Source of the DNA: Bacteroidota bacterium
Lineage (GTDB): Bacteria; Bacteroidota; Bacteroidia; UKL13-3
Length of the DNA stretch: 64,000 nt
Direction of reading: 5' to 3'
Assembly: GCA_947477885.1 (NCBI GenBank)
Contig: CANJUD010000013.1
Location: 1 to 64,000, forward strand
Shown: piece after piece, positions 52,821 to 60,561 of the stretch
Layout of the letters: every line of letters begins with the position of its first letter
Position numbering within the stretch: the stretch's first letter is position 1
The notes under the pieces: generated by a model
Seen by the model: the letters and a program-made list of their open reading frames with translations, nothing else
Told to the model about the DNA's origin: nothing
The model's database searches: none
Program-made: the position numbers and the translations under genes

Positions 52821-53138
52821 TTAATATTTCAAAATACACCTCGTTTTTTCTGATTTTGTTTTAATTATTATAGCATAGTAAAGCTTTTCATTGTGCGTTT
52901 TTAATTTTTGCGAAATAAAAGTATAGCCCGGGTAATTATTGCTTGGCGATTTATATTCTGCTTGTGCTCCTTTGATTTCTGTTTTTTCATTAATTACTAT
53001 GGCACTTTCATAATTCGACCCGCATGCGACTTAGCTTGCACCTGGTATATTTGTCTTGACTACTTTATCCTGTTCAGAACAGGATAAAAAACAAAAAGCT
53101 ATATAGACTATAAATAAAAGAACGACATATTTACGCAT
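52821..53138 (-). pseudogene. Small lipoprotein gene with an in-frame stop
   Basis: An ATG at 53138 opens MRKYVVLLFIVYIAFCFLSC, a lipoprotein signal with Cys at residue 20, continuing SEQDKVVKTNIPGAS. A TAA at 53033-53031 stops it at codon 36. The frame then stays open for 69 codons (VACGSNYESAIVINEKTEIK to KTRCILKY) and ends at 52821. Both halves look protein-like, so it is a single gene with one nonsense mutation. The product family was not recognised. Nothing else is visible between bshA and gldH. Confidence 0.65.
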
Positions 53139-53223
53139 AATTATTAACCTGTTTTATTCTATTACAAAATAGAAAATCTTTTTATTGCAATACCGTATCA
53201 AAAAAAATTGGTGATTTGCTTCT

Positions 53224-53231
53224 TACTTTTG
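53224..53231 (+). promoter_or_regulatory. -7 box (TACTTTTG) of the gldH-like gene
   Basis: TACTTTTG ends 7 bases before the TTG at 53239, again implying a nearly leaderless message. Confidence 0.6.
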
Positions 53232-53238
53232 CACGCAA

Positions 53239-53736
53239 TTGAAATCTTTAAAAAACTATATTTCCCTAATTCTGTTCACGGCAATCTGCTTGGTTTTGTT
53301 CATTGCTTCCGCTTTTGAGAATGATCGCGTGTTCGAGAAGAACATATATATTGACGACGGTTCTTGGGCTAAGACTGTAAAAATTCCTTTTGAGTTTGAA
53401 GTAACTGACACCACAGGGGTTTATGATTTCCACACCAATTTAAGAATTGGAGCTACCTATCCCTACAGTAATATTTTTTTATTGGTGTATGCATATAATC
53501 CTGACGGAAGACTAACCAAAGAGCTCGTGGAGTTTAAGCTTGCAGAAGACAACGGTAAATGGTTGGGCCATGGACTGGGCGATATATATGATTACCGCAT
53601 GATTGACGATAAGTTTAAAGAAATAGAGCTTAAAAAAGCGGGTAGATATCGTTTTGAGTTCCGTCAAATGATGCGTACTGAAACCTTAAATGGAGTAAAA
53701 GGAATTGGGTTAAGGGTAACCCACAAAAAATTATAG
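53239..53736 (+). CDS. gldH: GldH-like gliding motility protein lacking the lipobox cysteine
   Basis: The 165-residue protein matches GldH, a lipoprotein needed for gliding and linked to type IX secretion in Bacteroidota. Conserved blocks are ENDRVFEKN, IPFEFEVTDTTGVYDFHTNL, YPYSNIFLLVYAYNPDG, DNGKWLGHGLGDIYDYR and FEFRQMMRTETLNGVKGIGL. In typical GldH the sequence just before DKNRVF has the acylated Cys (LVSC). Here the same place reads IASAFENDRVF, so the Cys is missing and the N-terminal helix may instead anchor the protein or be cleaved. The start is a TTG. The 3' end is 1 base from convergent trmB. Confidence 0.78.
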   Translation: MKSLKNYISLILFTAICLVLFIASAFENDRVFEKNIYIDDGSWAKTVKIPFEFEVTDTTGVYDFHTNLRIGATYPYSNIFLLVYAYNPDGRLTKELVEFKLAEDNGKWLGHGLGDIYDYRMIDDKFKEIELKKAGRYRFEFRQMMRTETLNGVKGIGLRVTHKKL

Positions 53737-53737
53737 C

Positions 53738-54379
53738 TTAGTCTAAAGTAAAGGATATATACTTTATTGTTTCTCCTTTTGCTGTGAACATCTGCTCATA
53801 ATATGTTTTAATCGCTAGCACATCATTATATAGTTCGGCATTATATATATCTGCGTGGTGGCTTATCAGCTTTAGTTTTTGCTCGGCTATAATCTCTAAA
53901 GTATATTCGTACAATAGCGTGCTGTCGGTTTTTAAATGTATTACTCCGCCTGGTTTTAATATTTCTCTGTAGCGTGCAATAAACATGGGTCCTGTTAATC
54001 TTTTGCGGGCTTTGTCTATTTGAGGGTCAGGGTGAATAATCCATATTTCATCAACTTCGGCGGGACCAAACCAGTCCGTTAGAAAATCAATTTGAGTGCG
54101 GGCAAAAGCTGTGTTTACCAGCTTTTCTTCTTGGGTTTTTTTTGCACCAACCCACAGCCGGTTTCCCTTTTTATCTATCGCCACAAAATTCTTGTTTGGA
54201 AACAATCTCGACATTCCCACAGTGTATTCTGCCTTGCCTGCCGCCAGCTCTAGCACTATTGGGCTGTTGTTGTTAAAGACCTTAGTCTGCCAGTTACTTT
54301 TTAATCCTTCGCTCTTCTCATAAGTATTTGGGAAAGTTGAAAACTCTGCAAAGCGGGCTAGTTTTTTGTTGCGGCTCAA
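53738..54379 (-). CDS. trmB: tRNA (guanine-N7-)-methyltransferase
   Basis: TrmB methylates G46 of tRNA using SAM. I start it at TTG 54379 (213 residues, MSRNKKLARFAEFSTFPNTY), the usual length; earlier in-frame starts give a long untypical N-terminus and pass a TATTTTTG box at 54403-54410. SAM motif I reads IVLELAAGKAEYTVGMS, followed by NFVAIDKKGNRLW. The active-site segment is WIIHPDPQIDKARKRLTGP, the Bacteroidota version of PDPWPKKRHxKRRL. It is convergent with gldH. Confidence 0.9.
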   Translation of the reverse strand: MSRNKKLARFAEFSTFPNTYEKSEGLKSNWQTKVFNNNSPIVLELAAGKAEYTVGMSRLFPNKNFVAIDKKGNRLWVGAKKTQEEKLVNTAFARTQIDFLTDWFGPAEVDEIWIIHPDPQIDKARKRLTGPMFIARYREILKPGGVIHLKTDSTLLYEYTLEIIAEQKLKLISHHADIYNAELYNDVLAIKTYYEQMFTAKGETIKYISFTLD

Positions 54380-54402
54380 GTTGTGTCTGTATTTATTTTG
54401 GG

Positions 54403-54410
54403 CAAAAATA
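54403..54410 (-). promoter_or_regulatory. -7 box (TATTTTTG) of trmB
   Basis: TATTTTTG on the minus strand precedes the TTG start at 54379 by 23 bases and rules out the starts further upstream. Confidence 0.55.
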
Positions 54411-54498
54411 TGCCCAATTGTTAAAAATACCATTAAGGCGGTATTTGATATTGTATATCTTTTAGGGTTGCTTTGCAGCACAATTAAAATAAACAACC

Positions 54499-55040
54499 AT
54501 GAAAAATGTATTATCTCTATCCCTTATCTCCTTTTGTTTTGTTCCTGTTTCTATTTCGCAAACCACTACATATAAGGTTAAGAGCGATGACCAAGACCCT
54601 AAAATGGCCTCTCTTTTATTAGAACCTTTTTATATGGACAAGATCTTCCCAATTTGCAGCACAGCAAAATTTTATAGGCACGATTCATACTGGTTTCAAC
54701 TTTAATAAAATGTACGATTGGGTTTTTATGCTGCTGGTTGCGGTAGACGCCGAGCAACACTATATAGCAACTTTTATATAGATTGGATTATCACACCCTT
54801 CGTTACCTTAAAACCGGCTATGTTAAATGCTCCCGTCTCTATGAGTGTGCACTCTGATAAATTAAGCTTTGGGGCTGGAGAATGGGATGGGTTATTAGAC
54901 ACCCTAGCAATGTGTTCCTAGCGTATAAATGGAGTTTGGGAGCACGCCCGAGGTTAATACAAGTAGTTGTTCGACAGCATGTTATTTAATAAAAATGGGG
55001 ATTAATATACCTATGACCATTAAAGCCATATACAAAAAAT
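54499..55040 (+). pseudogene. Decayed exported protein
   Basis: An ATG at 54499 opens a signal peptide MKNVLSLSLISFCFVPVSIS and QTTTYKVKSDDQDPKMASLL up to about ...MDKIF, after which the plausible reading jumps frame: QQNFIGTIHTGFNFNKMYDW, then DAEQHYIATFI, later NVFLAYKWSLGA. These pieces have the alternating pattern of an outer-membrane or secreted protein, interrupted by stops and at least two shifts. It is not functional. The space to the bifunctional nuclease gene holds no other gene. Confidence 0.6.
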
Positions 55041-55049
55041 AAGTTGTAA

Positions 55050-55658
55050 TTAACCCCTTTTGTTCATCTCGTCCCTGATAAGGGCTGCCCTTTGGTAGTC
55101 CTCAATTTTAATTGCTTCATCGAGCAATATGTTTAGCTCCTCGTGGCTTAAAGCAGAGAATTCATCTAACTCTAAGCCTGGGATAAGTATTCTTTCCTGT
55201 TCTATATCTTCCTCCGGGAGGTCATAGTTTTCCTCCTCTGTTTTTTCTTCAATATTGATTTCGTGGCCCGCTGCTAACATAATTTCATCTGTGGTATAAA
55301 CAGGGCATTTAAATCGAACAGCTAGAGCTATCGCGTCGCTTGTGCGTGCATCAATATCGTGTGTTTCTGCATTTTTTACGCAAACGAGCTTGGCATAAAA
55401 AACACCTTCTTGCAATTTGTGTATCATCACTTCTTGCAATTCTATATCAAACAAATGCGACAAACTCACAAATAAATCGTGGGTCATGGGCCTGAAGGGA
55501 ACTATTTTTTCTATCTCTATTGCAATACTTTGGGCCTCAAAGCTTCCTATAATAATAGCAAGTTTTCTCCGCCCATTCTTTTCACCCAATATAAGTGTAT
55601 AAGAACCTTGTGTTTGCCCGGATGTGAGACCGATTACGCTAAGTTGTACTTTGTTCAA
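55050..55658 (-). CDS. Bifunctional nuclease family protein (DUF151) with UVR motif
   Basis: The 202-residue protein has an N-terminal DUF151/BFN domain (about residues 1-130) with the family segments LILGEKNGRRKLAIIIGSFE and ARTSDAIALAVRFKCPVY. An acidic linker (EEKTEEENYDLPEEDIEQE) follows and then a UvrB/UvrC (UVR) helical motif at about 168-200 (LLDEAIKIEDYQRAALIRDE). Homologues degrade DNA and RNA in vitro; the cellular role is unsure. The start is TTG. A box TATATTTG lies about 45 bases upstream, near 55700. It stands between a decayed gene and etfA. Confidence 0.88.
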   Translation of the reverse strand: MNKVQLSVIGLTSGQTQGSYTLILGEKNGRRKLAIIIGSFEAQSIAIEIEKIVPFRPMTHDLFVSLSHLFDIELQEVMIHKLQEGVFYAKLVCVKNAETHDIDARTSDAIALAVRFKCPVYTTDEIMLAAGHEINIEEKTEEENYDLPEEDIEQERILIPGLELDEFSALSHEELNILLDEAIKIEDYQRAALIRDEMNKRG

Positions 55659-55724
55659 GCTAAATTTCTTTTATAAAACCTCTTATTATATTATATACAA
55701 ATATACTGCAAAGCTCAATCAATT

Positions 55725-56684
55725 TCATGATGCTTTGAATTTTTTTGCTGCTGCAATTATTTGGGGCATCACCTCAAATACATCGCCCACTATTCCATAA
55801 TCAGCAGCTTTAAAAAATGGAGCTTCGGGGTCTTTGTTTATTACAACTATTACTTTCGAAGAGCTTACCCCTGCCAAGTGTTGAATAGCTCCACTAATCC
55901 CAGCTGCTATATATAAATTTGGTTTAATTGTTATTCCTGTTTGTCCCACATGTTCTTCGTGCGATCTCCAATGCATATCGCTCACAGGCTTACTGCACGC
56001 GGTTGCTCCGCCCAATATTAGTGCAAGCTCTTCTATCATTCCCCAGTTTTCTGGTCCTTTCCATCCACGACCTCCGCTTACTACTATTTCTGCTTCTGTT
56101 AAAGGTATCTTTCCTGTTGCACGTTTTATCTCCAAGCTTTGGCAAATTGGCTGTGCATCGCTTTGTATATTTTGCACTGTTGCTTCTGCTGGGCTTTCGT
56201 TCAACTGATATGAGTTTGGCGTAATTGCCAATACTTTTACTTCTGTTTCTATTGCAACATCGGCCAAGCCTTTTCCGCTAAATACTGGTTTGCGAACTAT
56301 AAAGTTTGTTCCTTCAATCTTTGGTAAACTCACCACGCCTGATACAATACCTGCTTTTAATTTAACTGCCACTCTCGGGGCTATATTTTTTCCGCAATAG
56401 CTGTTCGATATTACCAATACTTTAGCTTGCTCCTGCTGAGCTACATTTGCTATAATAGCAGCATAAGCTGCTCCGTCAAAAGTATTATATAATGCTTGCG
56501 AATCGTGAAGCACCTTATTGGCTCCATATTTTCCAAGCTCTGATAGTTTTTCAGCATCGATTTCTCCTATCACCAAGGCTGCTACCGAAGTTGTCCCTGT
56601 TATAGCCTTAGCATAAGACAATGCTTCAAAAGTCGATTTTTTGAAAGACCCATCAATATGCTCGGCAAATACTAATACGTTCAT
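55725..56684 (-). CDS. etfA: Electron transfer flavoprotein alpha subunit
   Basis: EtfA/EtfB carry electrons from acyl-CoA and other dehydrogenases to ETF:quinone oxidoreductase. The 319-residue alpha subunit has its domain I start MNVLVFAEHIDGSFKKSTFE and the C-terminal FAD-binding domain with SGGRGWKGPENWGMIEELA, GGATACSKPVSD, EHVGQTGITIKPNLYIAAGI, the SGAIQHLAGV segment and NKDPEAPFFKAADYG. These are the classic FAD motifs of EtfA. It lies 21 bases after etfB in one operon. Confidence 0.95.
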   Translation of the reverse strand: MNVLVFAEHIDGSFKKSTFEALSYAKAITGTTSVAALVIGEIDAEKLSELGKYGANKVLHDSQALYNTFDGAAYAAIIANVAQQEQAKVLVISNSYCGKNIAPRVAVKLKAGIVSGVVSLPKIEGTNFIVRKPVFSGKGLADVAIETEVKVLAITPNSYQLNESPAEATVQNIQSDAQPICQSLEIKRATGKIPLTEAEIVVSGGRGWKGPENWGMIEELALILGGATACSKPVSDMHWRSHEEHVGQTGITIKPNLYIAAGISGAIQHLAGVSSSKVIVVINKDPEAPFFKAADYGIVGDVFEVMPQIIAAAKKFKAS

Positions 56685-56705
56685 AGTTGTAATATATAAT
56701 ACTAA

Positions 56706-57443
56706 TTAAATTACTTTGGATTCGTTATGCAATAAGTCTATCAACTGTCCTGCATTTGCAGGGTCTATCATTTTACAGCTGCTCTTTGCTGGCGGCAATT
56801 CGTATACTGAAACTTTGGTGTGGGCTTGGTTTGATGTGGGCTCTAACACTTGCAATGGTTTGGTACGTGCTGCCATAATACCTCTCATGTTTGGTATACG
56901 AGGTTCTGTTAGTTCCTTTTGTGCTGATATAACACAAGGCAATGAACAACTTACTTTTTCTTTGCCGCCATCTATATCTCTTTCACAAATAGCTTTGCCG
57001 CCATCTATATCAATTTTTGTAATAACATTTATTCCGGGCCATCCTAGCATTTCTGCAAGCAAACCACATACTTGTCCGCTATTATAATCAATCGATTCGC
57101 GGCCTGTCATCACTATATCATAACCACCATTTATAGCAACTTCTGCTATTTGTTCGGCAACATAATAAGCATCCACAGGTTTTGCATTTATTCTAATAGC
57201 TTCATGTGCACCAATGGCTAGAGCTTTGCGAATATTCGCTTCCGTATCCACCAATCCCACATTAATTACCGTAACTGTTCCTCCCTGTGCTTCGGTAAGC
57301 TCCAAAGCCCTAGTCAAAGACAATTCATCGTATGGGTTTATAATATATTGTACCCCCGCATTGTTAAACCGGGTGTTTCCTTCAGTAAAGGTTACCTTGG
57401 TGGTGGTGTCGGGTACATTGCTTATGCAGACTAATATTTTCAT
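56706..57443 (-). CDS. etfB: Electron transfer flavoprotein beta subunit
   Basis: The 246-residue beta subunit starts MKILVCISNVPDTTTKVTF; the chosen ATG at 57443 gives the usual length, while an upstream in-frame start adds 10 untypical residues. Conserved regions are NPYDELSLTRALELTEA, the AMP-binding TGRESIDYNSGQVCGLLAEM, GWPGINVITKI and the C-terminal recognition part. EtfA is downstream by 21 bases. The promoter box TAACTTTG is at 57490-57497, so the etfBA operon starts here. Confidence 0.93.
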   Translation of the reverse strand: MKILVCISNVPDTTTKVTFTEGNTRFNNAGVQYIINPYDELSLTRALELTEAQGGTVTVINVGLVDTEANIRKALAIGAHEAIRINAKPVDAYYVAEQIAEVAINGGYDIVMTGRESIDYNSGQVCGLLAEMLGWPGINVITKIDIDGGKAICERDIDGGKEKVSCSLPCVISAQKELTEPRIPNMRGIMAARTKPLQVLEPTSNQAHTKVSVYELPPAKSSCKMIDPANAGQLIDLLHNESKVI

Positions 57444-57489
57444 TTTTGGGAAAGGGTGTAAAACGAATTTCAATATAGCTTTGGGGCGG

Positions 57490-57497
57490 CAAAGTTA
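57490..57497 (-). promoter_or_regulatory. -7 box (TAACTTTG) of the etfBA operon
   Basis: TAACTTTG on the minus strand lies 46 bases before the etfB ATG. It matches TAnnTTTG and leaves a real untranslated leader. Confidence 0.6.
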
Positions 57498-57686
57498 AGC
57501 CCCATAAACCGCCAAAAAAAATCGGAATGACTGTTTTATATTATGGCATAAACAAACAAAATGGCCCCTTCATTCCTTTATACTATATTACAATGCAGCG
57601 AGGTTCTTTTTTAATCTCTTTTTTTGCTTTTTCTAGCAAACTTAATTTCATCATCCCGCAATTATGCTGCAACTTGCACCTTTATT

Positions 57687-59795
57687 ATGCCTAAACCACT
57701 CAAAGAATTTATTAAAACCTGCCTCGACGCTATCAATAGCTTTGGCAACAAACCCTTCAACGCAAAACAACTTGCCTCCAAACTTTTTATTGGAAACAAG
57801 AACGATATGCAAACCCTTCAGTTGGTTCTTGACCAATTAAAACACGAAGGAGACATAGAAGAAATATCCGTTGGTCGTTACTTACAAAAGTATATCCCTC
57901 AAATAAAAGAAGGGATCCTCGACCTCAATCAAAAAGGAAACGGTTATGTAATTTGCGATGACGAAACTCCAGATGTTTTTGTTAGCCGCGACATGCTCAA
58001 CACCGCCTTGGACCGAGACAAAGTAAAAGTTCAACTTGAGCGTGGCCTGCAAAACGGGAAACCTTTTGGCCGTGTTGCAGAAATACTCAGCCGCAAGAAA
58101 ACCGATTGGGTAGGTATTATACATATCACCGGAAACTATGCTACGCTTGATCCCGATGATAAAAAAATGTATACACCCATACATATCCCTCTCAAAGATT
58201 CTATGAATGCCAAAGAAGGCGACAAGGTATTGGTAAGAATGACGGGTTGGGACAATCCAAAACTATCGCCCACAGGTAAAGTAATGGAACTACTGGGCAG
58301 ACCTGGAAATAACGATACCGAGATGCACGCCATAGTTGCCGAGTTTGGTTTTGCTACCAAGTTCCCAAAAGAAGTTGAAGATGAAGCCGATAAAATTCCT
58401 ACTACTATAAGCAAAGAAGAAGTTGCCAAACGCAAAGACTTTAGAGGTATCACTACTTTTACTATAGACCCAGCAGATGCCAAGGATTTTGACGATGCTA
58501 TATCATACGAAGACCTTGGCAGAGACCGCTACCGCGTAGGCGTTCACATTGCCGATGTATCACACTATGTAACACCCGGAAGCATATTGGACAAAGAAGC
58601 ATACAAACGTGCCACCTCGGTTTATTTGGTGGATAGAACTATACCGATGCTTCCTGAGAAACTCTCAAACGGCCTCTGCTCGCTGCGTCCCGATGAAGAC
58701 AAACTCTGCTTCTCGGCTGTGTTCGAAATGGACCTAGAAGGAAAAGTATATAATACTTGGATTGGCAGAACCGTGATACGTTCCATCAAACGTTTCTCTT
58801 ACGAAGACGCCCAAGAAGTGCTAGAAAACAAAGAAGGTCCTTATGCAACGGAGCTGCTCACCCTCAATAAAATTGCCCACGCACTTCGTGAGCAGAAATT
58901 TAATAACGGGGCCATCTCTTTCGAAAGTGCTGAAGTAAAATTCAAGCTCGACGAGAACGGAAAACCGCTATCTGTATATATAAAAGAACGCAAGGATGCC
59001 CATAAACTCATCGAAGACTTTATGCTGTTGGCCAACCGCAGTGTGGCTGAGTTTGCAGGTAAAGGCAAAGATGGCAAGCCCAACAAACAAACCTTTGTAT
59101 ACCGCGTGCACGACAAGCCCAATATGGACAAACTCGCTGCCTTCGAAAAACTTGCCCGCAAGTTTGGGCACCGTATCGAGGTGAAAAATATTGCCAAGCT
59201 ATCGCACAATCTTAATGCTCTGCTTCACAATATTGAGGGCAAACCCGAACAAAACCTATTGCAGGGCATGGCTATCCGCACCATGGCGAAGGCATTATAT
59301 ACCACAAAGGAAACATCGCACTATGGTTTGGCTTTCGATTATTATACCCACTTCACTTCGCCCATACGCCGTTATCCCGATGTAATGGTACACAGACTAG
59401 TAGAACATTATCTCGCTTCAGGCAAAAATGCTGATTCACTAAAATACGAAGAATACTGCAAACACAGCAGCCAACAAGAGATACAAGCTACCGAGGCCGA
59501 GCGTGCCAGCACCAAATACAAACAAGTAGAACTGATGCAAACCAATGTAGGCCGCGAGTTCGACGGTATTATATCAGGCGTAACCGAATGGGGCGTGTTT
59601 GTAGAAGTGGTAGAAAACAAATGCGAAGGCATGATACGCAGCAATACCATGAGCGGCGGCCCCTTCACCTTCGACGAAAGCAGCATGACCCTTAAAAACC
59701 GCAAGTACAAATTCACCTTCGGAGATCCAATTAAGATACGCGTTGCAAAAGCCAACTTGGAGAAAAGGCAATTGGATTTTGAGGTGGTGCAATAA
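57687..59795 (+). CDS. rnr: Ribonuclease R
   Basis: RNase R is a processive 3'-5' exoribonuclease that degrades structured RNA and defective ribosomal and messenger RNA. The 702-residue protein (start MPKPLKEFIKTCLDAINSF) has an N-terminal winged-helix segment, cold-shock-type domains, the RNB catalytic domain with FTIDPADAKDFDDAISYE (the Asp cluster that binds Mg) around residues 255-275, and a C-terminal S1 domain (GREFDGIISGVTEWGVFVEV). An earlier in-frame start at 57624 would add a hydrophobic, untypical stretch. It is monocistronic as far as seen. Confidence 0.94.
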   Translation: MPKPLKEFIKTCLDAINSFGNKPFNAKQLASKLFIGNKNDMQTLQLVLDQLKHEGDIEEISVGRYLQKYIPQIKEGILDLNQKGNGYVICDDETPDVFVSRDMLNTALDRDKVKVQLERGLQNGKPFGRVAEILSRKKTDWVGIIHITGNYATLDPDDKKMYTPIHIPLKDSMNAKEGDKVLVRMTGWDNPKLSPTGKVMELLGRPGNNDTEMHAIVAEFGFATKFPKEVEDEADKIPTTISKEEVAKRKDFRGITTFTIDPADAKDFDDAISYEDLGRDRYRVGVHIADVSHYVTPGSILDKEAYKRATSVYLVDRTIPMLPEKLSNGLCSLRPDEDKLCFSAVFEMDLEGKVYNTWIGRTVIRSIKRFSYEDAQEVLENKEGPYATELLTLNKIAHALREQKFNNGAISFESAEVKFKLDENGKPLSVYIKERKDAHKLIEDFMLLANRSVAEFAGKGKDGKPNKQTFVYRVHDKPNMDKLAAFEKLARKFGHRIEVKNIAKLSHNLNALLHNIEGKPEQNLLQGMAIRTMAKALYTTKETSHYGLAFDYYTHFTSPIRRYPDVMVHRLVEHYLASGKNADSLKYEEYCKHSSQQEIQATEAERASTKYKQVELMQTNVGREFDGIISGVTEWGVFVEVVENKCEGMIRSNTMSGGPFTFDESSMTLKNRKYKFTFGDPIKIRVAKANLEKRQLDFEVVQ

Positions 59796-60126
59796 GCAAC
59801 CCCCTTACGCGTCATTTGTATTGTTTTTTATTTCGGGATTAACACTTATGTTTGTTGTGTTATAATTCCTATATAAAATGCAAGGGCAACGATCTGGCAA
59901 ATTGCATGGACACTATTTTGTTTTGGTGATACCTACTCCTTTAAGTCTTCTGCAAGGAGACTTAAAGTTATGAATGAGATCTAGTGTCTTTCGACACGGT
60001 TGGTTAACACAAATGTTTTGACGGATGAAATAGCTTAGTCCCCTAAACTGTCCCCTGATTAATTAATAAAATTTCTGATTGTTTGAATTGCCTCGCTCTC
60101 ACCCCTCAAACTCACTCTGCTTAAAG
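59796..60126. other. Non-coding region with two small hairpins upstream of the tRNA cluster
   Basis: No gene is seen. Two inverted repeats are visible: CTTTAAGTCT/AGACTTAAAG (59939-59948 with 59958-59967), a perfect 10-bp stem with a 9-base loop, and GTGTC/GACAC (59984-59988 with 59993-59997). The first could end transcription of the minus-strand tRNA genes or of rnr, but it is not followed by a T run. Confidence 0.55.
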
Positions 60127-60200
60127 TACCCCCAGTAGGACTCGAACCTACGGCCTACGGTTTAGAAAACCGTTGCTCTATCCAGCTGAGCTATGGAGGC
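60127..60200 (-). tRNA. tRNA-Arg (anticodon TCT)
   Basis: The minus strand folds into a cloverleaf. The acceptor stem GCCTCCA pairs with TGGGGGT through two G-U pairs, with discriminator A. The D arm includes GCTCAGCTGGATAGAGC, the anticodon stem ACGGT/ACCGT encloses the loop TTTCTAA (anticodon TCT), and the T arm is GTAGG-TTCGAGT-CCTAC. The 3' CCA is not encoded. Confidence 0.92.
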
Positions 60201-60231
60201 ATGTGGCTCTTAAATATTATTATAAAAAATG

Positions 60232-60305
60232 TCGGGGTTGCAGGATTCGAACCTGCGGCCTCCTGCTCCCAAAGCAGGCATTCTACCGGGCTGAACTAAA
60301 CCCCG
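60232..60305 (-). tRNA. tRNA-Pro (anticodon TGG)
   Basis: The acceptor CGGGGTT pairs with AACCCCG, and the discriminator is A. The anticodon stem CCTGC/GCAGG encloses TTTGGGA (anticodon TGG), and the T arm is GCAGG-TTCGAAT-CCTGC. CCA is not encoded. It is 31 bases from tRNA-Arg. Confidence 0.93.
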
Positions 60306-60396
60306 ATCATTTTTTATTGTTATACTGGACTGCCATTATAGGCAAAATATCCAGGTTATATTTTTTGTTAAAGTATTGGTCGTCTGTTTCTTTAAG

Positions 60397-60485
<89 letters not shown>

Positions 60486-60561
60486 GTTTTTTTAAAAGGG
60501 CTGCAAAAATAACCCTTTAAACTCCAACATTCCAAATGAAAAAAACGGGAAGCCTATTATT

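Noticed and set aside
6918-53138. Recoding of TAG or TAA as sense, suggested by several protein-like frames with single in-frame stops
   Set aside because: Clearly functional genes in the window end normally at TAG and TAA, and most interrupted frames also carry frameshifts or missing domains, so gene decay is the simpler explanation.
59939-59997. Riboswitch or attenuator before the tRNA cluster
   Set aside because: Only two simple hairpins are present, without a recognised aptamer or a T run.
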